In this document: one piece after another, positions 49,826 to 61,940 of the stretch
Numbering within the stretch: the stretch's first letter is position 1
Layout of the letters: each line of letters opens with the position of its first letter
DNA from: Adiantum capillus-veneris
Lineage: Eukaryota > Streptophyta > Polypodiopsida > Polypodiales > Pteridaceae
Reading direction: 5' to 3'
DNA length: 64,000 nt
Assembly (NCBI GenBank): GCA_014529385.2
Contig: CM043950.1
Location: 72,880,435-72,944,434, forward strand
The notes under the pieces: model-generated
Seen by the model: only the letters and a program-made list of their open reading frames with translations
Told to the model about the DNA's origin: nothing
The model's database searches: none
Position numbers and translations under genes: made by a program

Positions 49826-51198
49826 TGTGGGACGGGTGTCTAGCCTCACTCCTATCTTATTGCAGACATTGCAATCAATCCATGAAACTAAGTTGACTCA
49901 ACTAGTGCATGGAGGCTACAAGAGGTTGTCAATCTCTTCAAAAACAACAAACAACTCACATCCAACTCAAGCTACACTCAAATGACAGAAATCACCAAAA
50001 GCTAATCGCTCATCAGTAAACAAATCGCAATCATTACAGTATCAAATGACATCAAAACGTTACAAAACTTCTATTACATGTTAATAAGACCTAAGCACAC
50101 ATGATTATGGTCTCAAATCTCACTTTAGGTCAACTGCAAAAATCACAATTATTAAGAGCAGTGAGTTTTTGACCTAGTCCTTTTCGACCCAGAATGCATC
50201 TAAATGCTTAGCAATGATGCCCCAATACCCTTCCTAGACTTAGTTTATGATTCTAAACTTGCTTGAATTACTACTTATGATGAAATTAGACCACCGGTCG
50301 GCGACGCCAAAATCTACGAATTACCATGAAATGCTTACATCAATGCACAGAGCTCTTAATTGTAGTTGCAACGCAATAGACGGCACTACAATGTGACAAT
50401 CGAGAAGGGAGTATGAAGCGCAAGAAGGAGAGAAGTAAGCATCATTAGCTCATGCTGTGTTTCTATTATCCAAAACTTAGAAAATACTTACAAAAATTGG
50501 CTTTTATACCTTAGCTAAGGTTTTTGTGGTCAAAACTAATAATTTGGGAGTTCTAACTAAAGATAGGTTGACACAATTTGGAAGATTGTAGCCCCCGCTC
50601 ATCAATTACACTTTTTATCTAGAAAGTAGGAGCTATAACATTCTCAATTCATCAAAATGATAAGTGTTTTTACAATAAAAGCTCCGAAAAACGTTATCCT
50701 AGTTAGCTCGTTGCTAATAGCAAGCTCACAAATAGCCTGCTTATCCATGCCCTTTGGCACAGATCTGACACTTAACATTATCTCCTTGTAGGAAAAATCC
50801 TCACAGTCCTAATGTATCTAGACAACTTCTCACAAGTATTCACACACACCACCAATGCTAGGTGAGCATGTAAAGCTCACCTTTTTATAGGGTTTGGAGA
50901 AAGTAGCCACCTTCCTTCATAACCATATTGTAGACCTGGATTCAACAGCAGAATGGTGCAGCAGTGCCGCCCTACACACACACACACACACACACACAGA
51001 CAGCACTTGGAGAGCTGAATCTTAGACCTGCCAAGAGGAAGCGAGCAGTTATAGAGCAAAAGAAGGCAGCTTTTACAGAGTTGGGTAGCTCACCCATAAC
51101 TCATTTATCAACTAAGGGTTAGGTACCATTAAGGTACCACCTAAAAAATACCCTAGTGAATTCAAGCTAGTTATTTACCAAAGGTACCCTAGGCCAAC
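49826..51198 (-). repeat. A' 5' LTR (outer border uncertain)
   Basis: Its inner part matches 1-388. The outer border is set at GGCCAACA (51,198), giving TGTTGGCC...CCACA on minus and about 1.37 kb, but no second LTR confirms it. Contains a (CA)n tract at 50,973-50,999. Confidence 0.55.
50500..50511 (-). promoter_or_regulatory. Candidate TATA box in A' LTR
   Basis: Minus strand GGTATAAAAGCC, a strong plant TATA match inside the U3 region, with the predicted start near 50,470 and the LTR end about 640 nt further on. Confidence 0.6.
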
Positions 51199-51209
51199 AG
51201 TCCCAGAAA

Positions 51210-51440
51210 ATTATACCAGTACACAAGTAGCACCAGTACTAGTCCCGTTTAATACAATACACAGACAGTACCACTACGAGTACTAGTGCGTACCAGTACT
51301 AGTACGCAAGTAGGATCAGTACCAGTACATAAGTAGCACTAGTAATAGTCGAGTATAATAAAATTCTAGTACTGGTACACAAGTAGCACTGTTTACATAA
51401 GCTAGTTGTGTTGTAAGCCAGACTCAAGTAGCACTATTTA
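51210..51440. repeat. Degenerate ACTAGTAC/CCAGTAC repeat cluster
   Basis: Words such as AGTACTAGT, ACCAGTAC, CACAAGTAGCACCAGTACTA recur many times at irregular spacing and are often self-complementary. No coding. Confidence 0.7.
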
Positions 51441-51511
51441 CATTCTCTCTACAACCTTGCACCACTGCATGTGGGTTAATTCCTTCTCTTCACTCCTTGA
51501 CTAATATTCTA

Positions 51512-51828
51512 GGACATGGGATCCTGCTAGCTATGGTGGATGAAAGAGAAACATTGTGCACACAAGTGAGTGTGTGATGGCTAGGTTATTACTCAAGTGA
51601 ATTAGGTTCCAAGATCAATTAACTTGGACTCATAAACAAGATCTTGAGTATTTGCTAAGCCATCACAAGCTCACCATAAACTAGGGAGATGTAATGCAAA
51701 ATAGACTTGTGTTTATTCATTCATGAAATGAGCTTTAAGGAGTTTTACAACCTTGCACCATTGCATGTGGGATAATTCCTTCTCTACACTCCTAGACTCA
51801 TATTCTATGACAAAGCTCACACTTTACA
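51512..51828 (-). repeat. Element D 3' LTR
   Basis: Aligned with 54,185-54,500 (CTAGCTATGGTGGA, CACAAGTG, CAAGATCAATTAACTTGGAC, CATTCATGAAATGAGCTTTA). Ends ACTTTACA. The first base is A instead of T. Confidence 0.88.
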
Positions 51829-52079
51829 ATCCTCCCCTTGAGGTTTGGACTAGGAAGAAACTAAAGAAATAACATCTCTGGCACACTCCAATCCACGAAC
51901 AAAAGAACATCTCCAATCCAGGAGACAAACTATCTCTAATCCAAGAGACACTCAACACCTCCCTCCCCTCAAACAGATGTATAAAACTAAGACCAAGCTA
52001 GTCCAAGCTGTCTCCAAAACAAATACAACTGAAGGGGAAAGGCAAACAAAAAAGCTAGAGAAAGTCTTCGTAGACTAGA

Positions 52080-52920
52080 AGGCTATTGCCACCTTTTTCT
52101 TCATCTTTATCTTTGTCTTCTTTTGTCAAATACACTTTGGGCCTTGGATTTCTATTGGTGCTGCCTCTGTCCCTTTTAAAACACTTGGAAGGAAGATGAC
52201 CCTTCTTCCCAAAAATGTTGCAAGTCTTTGATGCTAAACAGTCTTTTACTGTGTGCCCTTCTTTGCCACACTTGAAAAACGTTTTGCTACTAGATCTAAC
52301 TACAGAATTTCCTCCCCCCTAAGTAGCAGTCCTCCCTTGCTTCTTCTCCTCGGACATTAAAGAGTTAATGAGATTTTGAAAATCTGGTGTTGGATCCATC
52401 TCCTCAATTATTCTCATGATCTGGTCAAAGCTAGGTGGTAAGGTTGCTAGAATAACTAGGATTTTATCCTCATCTAGTGTTGCACTATTGACATAAGCTA
52501 GTTGTATGGTCATGCTTTTGAGGCGATTGACCAAGCTTGCAATATCTTTGTTATATTCCATTTGTAAATTGTATAAATCCTTCTTTAGGCTCACTTAACT
52601 CTTCTTTTTTCTAGCTCCAAATTTTTTTTCTAGTGCTTCCCATGCAGCTGATGAGGTTTCACATGATTATCATTGAAGTGTACATAATTGTCAGGTAGTG
52701 CAATGATTATGATTCATAATGCCTGCTTATCCTTAGCTTGATTTTGTGCGCTCATTGCTTGTGTCTGTATGTATGCCCCATCAATGGATGATGGATCAAT
52801 GATGGTTGGTTTGACGATTTCCCATAGTCCCTTTTTCATTGAGTAGCCTTTCAACTTGGTTTTCCAAGTGTAGAATCCCTCCCCATTAAATTATTTAAGC
52901 CCTTTCTCTTCCATTGCTAA
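52080..52920 (-). pseudogene. Element D copia gag with two zinc knuckles
   Basis: Minus strand. The N-terminal part is broken (TWKTKLKGYSMKKGLWEIV near 52,865-52,810). 52,594-52,319 is open for 91 codons with the copia gag core (LVNRLKSMTIQLAYV, ILATLPPSFDQIM). Two knuckles follow after a TAG: FKCGKEGHTVKDC (first Cys changed) and CNIFGKKGHLPSKC (second Cys changed), near 52,280-52,175. Gag alone could be packaged by a related full element if it were intact; with these changes that is unlikely. Confidence 0.8.
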
Positions 52921-52969
52921 TAGAGGGGTCTTAGCTTAGGAGACTCTCCCAACCAATGTCTACCTCTTT

Positions 52970-53699
52970 ACATGAGAAAAAATTAATATCATCCCCGTAA
53001 ATGTAGATTTTGATATACATTGCAAAAGTTTTTGTGTTTGGATTGCAAAATTTTAAGGTTAATAGCAAGAGAGAGAGTTAATTTGAATTTTGTGAAGATC
53101 CTCTTCACATTTTTTTGACCTTGAGTGCAAAGTCTTGAGTAGCTTGACTATTTTCTTGGAGCTCGAAAATGTGAATGCTCTTTTGAAGCTTTAATAGCCT
53201 TTGGAAAATGATGCCAAGGCTTTTCTTTTCTACTGCAAGTGGGAAAGGGCTCCAAGGAAAGGGGTCCAAAAGAGGACAATGTTAAAGAGATATTGGCCTA
53301 CAAGAACTCCCCCTTGGGGTTGGGGTGCTGCTCAGTGCCATGTGAAAAGGGCTATGTCAGCTCGACAGAGCGCGAGCAGTCGGGGTCAGGACGGGCAGCA
53401 GGCCAGGAAAATTTTGGGTAGGTGTGGGCAATAGATAGCATCCATGGGTAGGTGCAAATGTCCATTTAGACAAGGTCCATCGTCTGATGGCAAAAAAGGC
53501 ATGCCAACGGCTGTTCGGACCCGACGGGCTTCTTAAATCCACTTTGGCACCTTGTTGAAGTCTGGTCGGGCGCCCATGTGAGGGTGGCCCCTTATGTCCC
53601 CTCTCTGTAGTCCAAGCCCTATAAATAGGGTGTTCCCATGGCTTCAGTAAGGGAGTTCTACCTTTATTAAAGAAAAAGAGTTTTTAGCATTTAATGCTC

Positions 53700-53738
<39 letters not shown>

Positions 53739-54165
53739 GCTCTTCAACTGCAGTTCTGTAGAGATTCCAGAGATTGCAAGTGTGCAAAATTAACCGAGCT
53801 CTAAAATGTGCAAACGAAAAGAGATTTGAGCATGGATTGTCTTGACGGGACTCTCTTCAGACTAGCTACTCATACCATAATTGATGAATTAAAATGGTGT
53901 TGTAGTTGAGGGTAATGTTAGGTACAAAATGATGAAAAATGATAAGATCAATGCAAAACACACCTAATGGTGAAGCCTAATGCTAATTAGCTTCATAATT
54001 AGCTAGGAGAGTAGTGGCCCACGGGAATCAAACCCAAGGACCTTCTCACACTATCCAATTGATGCTAATTAGAAGAAGAGAAAATGTCAAAAGATCCTAG
54101 TGATGATTAGAAGATGCTAATCACACTAACATAGAAATAACAATGAATCTAACTAGCATAACATG
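52970..54165 (-). other. Element D leader, with (CA)n tract, no gene
   Basis: Sequence between primer site and gag. (CA)n at 53,701-53,736. ORFs at 53,201-53,434 and 53,239-53,421 show no domain. Confidence 0.45.
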
Positions 54166-54168
54166 GTG

Positions 54169-54182
54169 CTCTGATACCACTT
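54169..54182 (-). other. Element D primer binding site (initiator Met tRNA type)
   Basis: Minus strand GTGGTATCAGAGCACC two to four bases inside the right LTR. Confidence 0.88.
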
Positions 54183-54184
54183 GA

Positions 54185-54500
54185 TGGTAATGGGATCGTG
54201 CTAGCTATGGTGGACGAAAGAGAAACATCGTGCACACAAGTGTGTGTGTTGTCTATGTTATCACTCAAGCAAATTAGGTTCCAAGATCAATTAACTTGGA
54301 CTCATAGACACGATCTTGAGTATTTGCTAAGCCATCACAAGCTCACCATAACCTAGGGAGATGTAATGCAAAATAGACTTGTGTTTATTCATTCATGAAA
54401 TGAGCTTTAGGTAGCCCTACAACCTTGCACCACTGCATGTGGGATAATTCCTTCTCTTCACTCCTTCATGCATATTATAGGACAAAGCTCACACTTTACA
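54185..54500 (-). repeat. Element D 5' LTR
   Basis: TGGTAATGGGATCG...CACTTTACA, TG...CA on both strands. Confidence 0.88.
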
Positions 54501-55152
54501 CAAACTTCTTTTAGCATCTTCATGGATTTCTATAGACAATAATACATATATGAGGTTAAAGCATAGTGCTCACCAAATGAAATGAGTATATATCAATCTC
54601 AAAATTAAAATTGTAAGCTCTCATAAGTCTATATGCAGCATTTTCTAACAAGCCGGGGATGGTGGTTTGATTGGACAGTCCCAAATGCTCATAGGGAAGA
54701 CCCATTTGTGCCAACATCCACATGAAATATGAGATACCTGTACTAATGCCAAGTTCTCATCTTATGATCAAAACCTGCAAGAGGAAAGCATGTAAAACTT
54801 GTTTCTCTAGCCAATGCTGCATATGGTGATGCCGACGGGAGGGAGACCTATTGTGACGAAGTAGAACGGTCCTACCAATGTACTAAAAGAGGGCAAAATA
54901 GCTTATGTGTCTGACTAGATGCCACTGTGAAGAGGAGGCCTGTTCCTTACAAGGAAACAATGAATCCACGCACGGTCTCTAGCTAGACAATTGGACAACT
55001 CTAAGGCTGCGGTGTGATAAGGAAAATGTGAAGGAATCTCTGACCCTTAAAATCTCAGCTTGTAGTGACCTCGATCTATGGAAGGCTAAAAAACCACAAA
55101 ACGATTCGGTGCAAAGATATGATATTGAGTGGGATTATCAAAGTACCCCTAC
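54501..55152. other. Unassigned DNA, no gene seen
   Basis: No ORF with a recognisable domain, no repeat shared with the rest of the window. Confidence 0.4.
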
Positions 55153-55165
55153 CAGTGATCATGAG

Positions 55166-55219
<54 letters not shown>

Positions 55220-55265
55220 ATAAATCCTAATCCTTGGCAATAATAATGATTAAAGTGATCATGAG

Positions 55266-55313
<48 letters not shown>

Positions 55314-55335
55314 ATAATAATAATAAGTGATCATG

Positions 55336-55384
<49 letters not shown>
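55153..55384. repeat. Three-fold repeated AGTGATCATGAGCT(CT)n unit
   Basis: AGTGATCATGAGCTCT followed by 20-24 CT units and CAACATAA occurs at 55,153-55,224, 55,253-55,318 and 55,325-55,388, separated by short AT-rich DNA. The flank and the microsatellite were duplicated together. Confidence 0.92.
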
Positions 55385-55385
<1 letters not shown>

Positions 55386-56649
55386 ATAAAAGGTCCGATG
55401 GATATGGTTAGGTGGTCACTAATTTGGGAGAGCTCAAGAGATGGATGAAGTTATAATTATGCCCAATAATAAATGTATCTCACATTTTGTTTCTTGCAAC
55501 ATTAATACTTATGCGATTCGGAATCTTATGTTTGGCAAAGTTTGTAATGGCTTATGCATTTAATTTCTACTATGAAAGACAACTAATCTGGATCTTGTGT
55601 GAGCAACTAAATTGAATACCGAGAGTCTTTAGAAATGAACCATAACCTTAATAAGTATGAAAACATTATGCAAAGAATTTACTTTCCATTCTACATAAGA
55701 GAGAAACAATGTAAAGAATGAGTAAATTTATCTTAATGTTGTTGGATAAATTGATCCTAATTTTTCAGACAATGTTGTACGTTTTGTAAATTTTGGGAGG
55801 GGAGTTCTTGAAATTTTTTGCTATGAGGAAAATCGTTGGACCTTTATTGAAACTTGTGATTGAATTCACGAGGCACTCACTTTTCTTTTGATGTACAACC
55901 TCTTTTTTCCTTTGGCATGCAAAGTCATTCTTGATGAGGTTCTTCTTCATCTTTGCAAGTATCTCTGTATAGTGCTATACGTAGGACCATCAGTTTATTG
56001 CCAAGTCCTCTCCATGGTCGTTGTCCAAGTACGAATCCTTATGAATTATGGTGCCAATGTTTCTCCATTCAGTTGAGCTGGTTGTAGGCAATAGTTGGCA
56101 ATTTATAAATTGTTTGATTGAATTCGAGTTCCCATTTGCCACAAGATTCAAAAGAAATAGCGTACCCATTTGCCACAAGATTCAAAAGAAATAGCGTAAC
56201 AAAAATGAGTAAAAGCAAAGCGACAATAAACAAGAGCGGGAGAACTGCATTCCAAGTGCAAATTAATTTCGACTCTAAGTTCCCACAAAACGAAAAGATT
56301 GAGGTACAACACTTGGTGGAAAACTTGGATTCAATTCATGATAAATTATGATACACAGTGATTTGAGTATACAGCTGGGAAGTGGGTTGGTGAAAGGGAG
56401 GGCAACCCATGTAGCCTATAAATGTAGAAACGGCTCAAACGGCTCCAACACGGGCTGGAAGGCTTCCAATGAGAGACACGCCAAGACAACACACCAATGA
56501 GTACAATACAACAACAAAGAAGTGTTTGTTCAGTACAATACAACAACAAGGACGTATTTTTTTATCCATATATGGCGAATTTGACGAAATTATGAATGAA
56601 TTACCGTAACTCCCAGCATACCAGACTATCTCCCAGCAGCACGTGGGGA

Positions 56650-56689
<40 letters not shown>

Positions 56690-57180
56690 TCGCTCTTGCG
56701 CCTCCACTTGGCACATTTACAAGCATTTTCCCGTTGACCAATGGCCGCGAGTTGCGACCCTTCGCATCTCACACTCGGTTTAAACAGGCTTTTCAAAGAA
56801 GTTGATGCTTTAGTGCCATAAATATAGAGATATTGTACTCGTAAGTGTCATGGTTGCGGAGGTTCTTCGAGTGAAGTCTGTGTTGATGGAAATAAAGGGA
56901 GAGTTCAATGGCCATATAAATGAAGAAGTCTGTGGAGGTTCTTCGAGTGAAGTCTGTGTTGATGGAAATAAAGGGAGAGTTCAATGGCCATATAAATGAA
57001 GAAGTCTGTGATACCGTTGAGCTATCAAATTTTTTTTAGGGGTCATCGGGGACGCAACCCCTAGAGCTTAGGAGCCTAAGCTATGGCGGCATAACCTATC
57101 AACCCCCACCTCTCGCTTTGTCCGCGATTGGCGAGGCGAGCGTCTAATCACTTGCATGGACACTCATATCTCCCACTCCC
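55385..57180. other. Unassigned DNA with small tandem duplications and a (GA)n tract, no gene
   Basis: 34-bp tandem duplication 56,131-56,164 / 56,165-56,198 (unit CCCATTTGCCACAAGATTCA...); (GA)n 56,651-56,683; perfect 76-bp tandem duplication 56,858-56,933 / 56,934-57,009 (unit starts GGAGGTTCTTCGAGTGAAGT). ORFs of 60-77 codons have no recognised domain. 18-bp palindrome AGCTTAGGAGCCTAAGCT at 57,065-57,082. Confidence 0.7.
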
Positions 57181-57539
57181 CCTCATTCAATGCATGGGCA
57201 TCTGGTCCGCCAGGGGTACTACCTCTGTCATGTGCAACAACTCGTTATCCCCCTCTCCACTGTCCCTGAACTGAGCTTCGTCCTCTCTACTAACTGAAGC
57301 CCAGTTTCGCGAGATTCTCCAAGGACTCCTGAAGAACATCGCATAGACTCTCGAGGAAGCCCGTGTCTTCAGGCACAATGAGGGCTTCTTCTCCCAAAAC
57401 GACCCGCTACCGAGGAGCTAGTGCGCTAGTATCAAAGGGCTGCTGAAGAGTCTTCCGGTGGACAACCTTCCTCCTTTCCCCAAGGTGATGACAAAAAAAA
57501 AAGGCTCAGACTCTACTACTAACGGCTAGGGAACTGCTA

Positions 57540-58559
57540 AGGGAGGTCAGCCTCGGGTTGTCCTTTCTGTTGTTCAAGTTAGGAAAGCTCAGGTTGATCT
57601 TGAGAACAGGGCTCTGATAGGCTTGCTAGCGGAGGCGAGGCCGCCTGTTGAATCCTTGAGAGGTTGGATTAGAAATCACTGGGGAATCCTGGGTGCCAAG
57701 GTTGAAACCATCCAAGCGTTAACTAAGAATCAATACATATTTGTGTTTAAGTCTGCTGATATGGCTTTTTATGTTCTAAGCTCTGGCTCATGGCTAATAA
57801 GGAATTTTCCTCTTAATATGTTTAAACGGGACAAAGACTACAATCCAGAGAAGAATTCGTTAACTCATTTTCCTATATGTTAGAGTTCACTAATTTACCT
57901 ATGTATTATCATGGTCATCTAAGAACTATCAAAGACCAGCTCGGGAGGGTGCTAGGAGGTAGACCGAAAGGGGAGTTCATCCCAGCATGGCATCCACAAG
58001 TGCTCATAGAAATGGATATAGCAAAGGAGTTACCCAGAGCATGACTATAATGCTCGATGATGGGGAGACCTTCAAAAAACCTCTCCAATATAAATATATG
58101 CCAAGTGCTTGCTTCCATTATGGAGCAAAGGGGAATTTTGTTAGAGACTACCCTATAAAAAACAACCCTCAGGAAGTAACCCCAAACGCTCCAACTAACC
58201 CCGGACTTGACACTAACAAGAGAAATGGTAGACCTCATAAAGGTACCACGCTCCCTAGTCCCACAGAGAGAAATGCATACCTCAAGACTAAATTCAAAAA
58301 TGCTAATAGGTTTGCCCTACTAGCAACTCTCCCAGAATGGGAAGACTCAGTAGTTGTTGAATCTATTGCTACCGAGTCAGGTGATGAAGATGAATCTCCC
58401 CAGAGACTAGAGAAACAAGTAAATAACATGGACATGGAAATGTCACTTGACCTCAATAAGGTAAGCCCCCCATCTGACTCCAACAAAGAAAACATAGACC
58501 CTAAATCATCTAAGACTTCCTCCCAAACCCCTATATATGGACATACAAAAAGACAATAA
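57540..58559 (+). pseudogene. LINE ORF1 (DUF4283-like nucleic-acid binding protein)
   Basis: 57,623-57,883 encodes the part resembling DUF4283: LRGWIRNHWGIL, NQYIFVFKSADMAFYVL, NFPLNMFKRD. A frameshift and stops follow. 57,987-58,559 is open for 190 codons with a decayed zinc knuckle (CFHYGAKGNFVRDYP: only the first Cys remains) and a Ser/Glu-rich tail with SATESGDEDESP-like acid runs. ORF1p would bind LINE RNA. Confidence 0.7.
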
Positions 58560-58624
58560 GAGAGATCACGATGCAATGTCTCAGAGCTCTCCAAAAAATG
58601 GGCAGGAGAAGGAAGGTATAAAGT

Positions 58625-61600
58625 GTAGATAGTCTCCTGGAGTGTGAAGGGGTTATCTGACCCCACCAAAGCTTAGAAAGTGAGACAATGACTCTTCAAC
58701 AATCCTGTAGACATAGTCAGCCTTTAGGAAATCAAAACTTCAGGTGCAAAGTTACTAACAAGACTTGGAGGCACTCTCTGCATCAAAAAGGAGCAGGAGG
58801 CACAACTCTAGGTGTTCCGCCCGATTGGAAGATCGACCTAAATAAAAGTCCGAGAGGTGACCATGGGGTCTCTATCTTTATACAAGAACCAAACCCCCTG
58901 CTTAATTGTCTCGATCTATACAGCTAGCTCTCAAAATGATAGGACCAAGCTCTGGGATTCTTTGGCTCACATCAGGGAAACATTTATCATAATGGGAGAC
59001 TTCAACATGGTCGAATCTACAGATGACAGATTCAAGAAAAGAGGACTCACAGTGGCAGGCAGGGAGAAGGCTGCGTGGGACCAGCTAAAGTCTCATCTAT
59101 ATCTATGGGACATAGGAACCCAAGAAGAGTTCACCTGGCAAAATTAATGTCAAGGGGAAAACAGTAGGAAAGCTAGACTTGAGAGGTGTTATGTTAGCCT
59201 CCCGCTAGACAACCTCTTGAACAGCTCAAGGTGAAAACTAGGATGACATCTTGCTTCTCTGATCACTACCCCTGAATAGCCACTCTTGACAATAAGGTCA
59301 CCAGAATTAGAGCCGAGAGGTTCCACACTGATCCTAATCTATTCAAACTCGAGGAAGTTCAGAGTATCATCAAGGCTATTTGGATTCAATAGTTCTCCAA
59401 AGGTCCTAAGGCGGCTAAAGCCTAGGGTCTTGCAGTAAAAGAAACTCAAATGAATCTTATTAGAATAAGGAAAGAGATCAGAGAGATCAGAAGAAAAAGA
59501 AAGGACAATATCTATGAAGATCTTATCCGCCTAGAAACCTCGGCTAGTATTGACTCTAAGGATTAAGTTCAAATCACAACCCTCAGACACAAACTCCGAG
59601 AGGAAGAAGGTCTTTATATTCTTCACTCTAAAATTTTCTTCGGGGACTGGTGGGTGGGCAAGATTGACAGACCCACCAAGAAAATGTTGAAAATCATGAG
59701 AAAGAAACACCAGAAAGACTCTCCCCCCCTTCTTGTCCCAGACTCAGGTACTGCAACTTTAGCTGAAGAGAACACAGAAGTAGCTAAAACTCACTTTGCC
59801 AATCTCTTTAGCACCCCTGAAATAATTGACAATGATATTATCAAGGCTAGGAATGAGCTCTGGAAAGCTAGGCACATGGTCATCCCTTCTAATGAGTATG
59901 TGAATCTGGACTCCAACATCTCAATAGAGGAGATCAAGGTGACCATTGAAGCACTAAAGCCATGCAAAACTCCACAAATTGATGGGTTGCCAGTCGAGTT
60001 CTATCAAACCTTTAAAGATATGCTAGTCCCAATCCCTTCTTCTAGTATGGGAAGAATCTTTCAAATACAAGGCTCTTCTTGCTTTTGTCAACACTAGAAT
60101 CATCAAACTTCTTCACAAGAAAGGCCCTAAGGAATTTTTTTCCAATTGGAGACCCCTCTCCATGCTAAGCCTACAAATTTTCTTCCAAAGCTGTTGCAAA
60201 TAGGATAATGTCTTCTTTCATGAAGTGACCGTGCAGGGAACAGAAAGGCTTCATCAAGGGGAGAAGAATATTGGAAGCGGTCATCTCTCTCTGGGAGGGG
60301 ATGGACCATGCTGAAGAGACTGAACAGGACTATGTTTTCATCAAAATTGACTTTCACAAGGATTATGACGCTTGGAATGGTCATTTATCATAGAAGGATT
60401 TTGGATGATGGGATTTGGTAGGAATCTAGTTAGCTTTATGGGAACCGTGCTAGGAAATATGAGATCCACGACTGTTAGGCAAGGATGTCCCCTTGACCCT
60501 TTTTACTTTTTGCAATCTCAGTACATGGACTTAACTGCTTAGTTAAAGATAGAATGGACAAAGGGATCATAAAAGGAATAACACTGACGAGCAGAAAGCA
60601 GCAATGCCTATCACAATTTTCAGATGATACAAATACAATGTTGATCAATGAAGACTCCTCATTGACAGATTTCAAAAATCAATCATGCCAAGACTAGGAT
60701 CCGAGCAAGCAAAACACCAATCCCTAATTGGATCCTAAGTCAAGGATGTAAGATAATTCAGGATGGAACAATGTTTGGACTATTAGGTATACCTATGGGA
60801 TTCAATGTCACATTATCCCAAAGATGGGCATGGGTTAGGGATCGGCTCACCACAAAACTCAACAGATGGTTGGGATTCCAAGCCTCTGTTGCAGGCAGAG
60901 CCTTGGTAGTGAAGCATTTCTTAATGGCATATGTTTTGTACTTCCTCTCTTGTTGGAGGCCACTTGATTTCCACCTCAAAGACATCACTAAGGTATGCAA
61001 GAATTTTCTTTGGTCAGGTGACCCCAACAAGAATGGAGCAGCCAAGGTAGGGTGGCAAGTGTGTTGTCTCCCAAAAGAATCTAGAGGGTTGGAGATCACA
61101 TACATTACCAAATGGGTAGACAAATTGGCTATCAAGACCATAGTGAGAGACCTCAAAGAGCCTAAGCAGGAGTGGGCCGCCTTACTCTTCAAACACATAT
61201 CAAAGTTCCATGTCAAAGAGAACAATTCAAAGACAACAAAAAGTGGGTGAACTTTCCTTGGCTCACAATATTTTTTGGCCCTCAAGATCTAACCTCCTCA
61301 AATCCCTATGGGTAGCGTGGAATAGACATAGAGGGCTGATCAGAGTTGACTGGGGCAACAAACACTCTTTCCCCGTTAGAAGCATAGACTCAGTATGGCT
61401 ACCCATAGCCCCCATCCCACTAGTCACATAAAGAGAGTGCAAAACAACAAGAAGAGTGCATCTCAAGGGCATCAGAACATGGTAGGATCTATGGAAAAAA
61501 GCAGAGCACAAATGGGATTTCTGAAACAACTTTTGCTACCTGACTTCATAGGCACGTTTTCTAGTATGTGGAATAAAATCAGAGCCGGGTTCTTTTGGAT

Positions 61601-61940
61601 CATCTAGGTTGACTGGAACAACAGAATTTTTGACCAAGCTTACCAGACACCAAGTCTGAGAAAATTGTTTTGTTTTGTTGATCTACACGCAAACCAACTC
61701 AAGCTAGACAAATTTACCCTATACAATGCTGAGTATAAAGTCTTGTTGGGCTATTGGGAGTATTACACAAAAGCTGACATCAACAAAGCTCATGAATTAA
61801 TAGTCAATAACTCGATTGACCATCTCAGAAACATGTTGAACAAGTGTTGGGTAGAATTTGAAACTACTAGGAGGTTGTGGTGGAATCGAATTAGGCTAAT
61901 GCAAATTTTTGATGACACCATGAACTCCATGCCTGTGTAA
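58625..61940 (+). pseudogene. LINE ORF2 (endonuclease and reverse transcriptase)
   Basis: Endonuclease: IVSWSVKGL at the start, then FIIMGDFNMVES at 58,983-59,018 (Asp and Asn of the metal site). RT: EALKPCKTPQIDGLPVEFY (near 59,950-60,005), GFIKGRR (near 60,245), FIKIDFHKDYD (near 60,335-60,370), catalytic QFSDDT (near 60,615; usual FADD), then GLLGIPMGF and the thumb region WLGFQASVAGRALVVK (near 60,865-60,915), open at 60,771-61,250. The C-terminal tail ends at 61,940. ORF2p nicks DNA and copies the RNA in place; this copy is dead. Confidence 0.78.

Larger units (their letters stand above)
47512..51198 (-). mobile_element. Element A': 5' part of an A-family gypsy element
   Basis: Minus strand LTR (49,826 to about 51,198), primer site (49,807-49,823), leader with palindromes and the first 160 codons of gag. 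It is truncated at about 47,512 against element B. It faces element A and is its inverted partner over about 2.2 kb. It is better preserved than A: ATG is present, gag is open and the primer site is canonical. Confidence 0.8.
51512..54500 (-). mobile_element. Element D: gag-only Ty1/copia element (TR-GAG like)
   Basis: LTRs of 317 and 316 bp (51,512-51,828 and 54,185-54,500), a Met-type primer site beside the right one and the purine run AAGGGGAGGAT (minus) beside the left one. The 2.36-kb interior carries copia gag and no protease, integrase or RT. An LTR scrap (51,447-51,511) abuts the left LTR, so two copies have recombined or inserted side by side. No matching target duplication (ATTCT and CAAAC). 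Confidence 0.85.

Noticed and set aside
54169-54182. GGTATCAGAGC motifs as tRNA genes
   Set aside because: These are primer binding sites complementary to initiator Met tRNA next to LTRs; no tRNA cloverleaf surrounds them.
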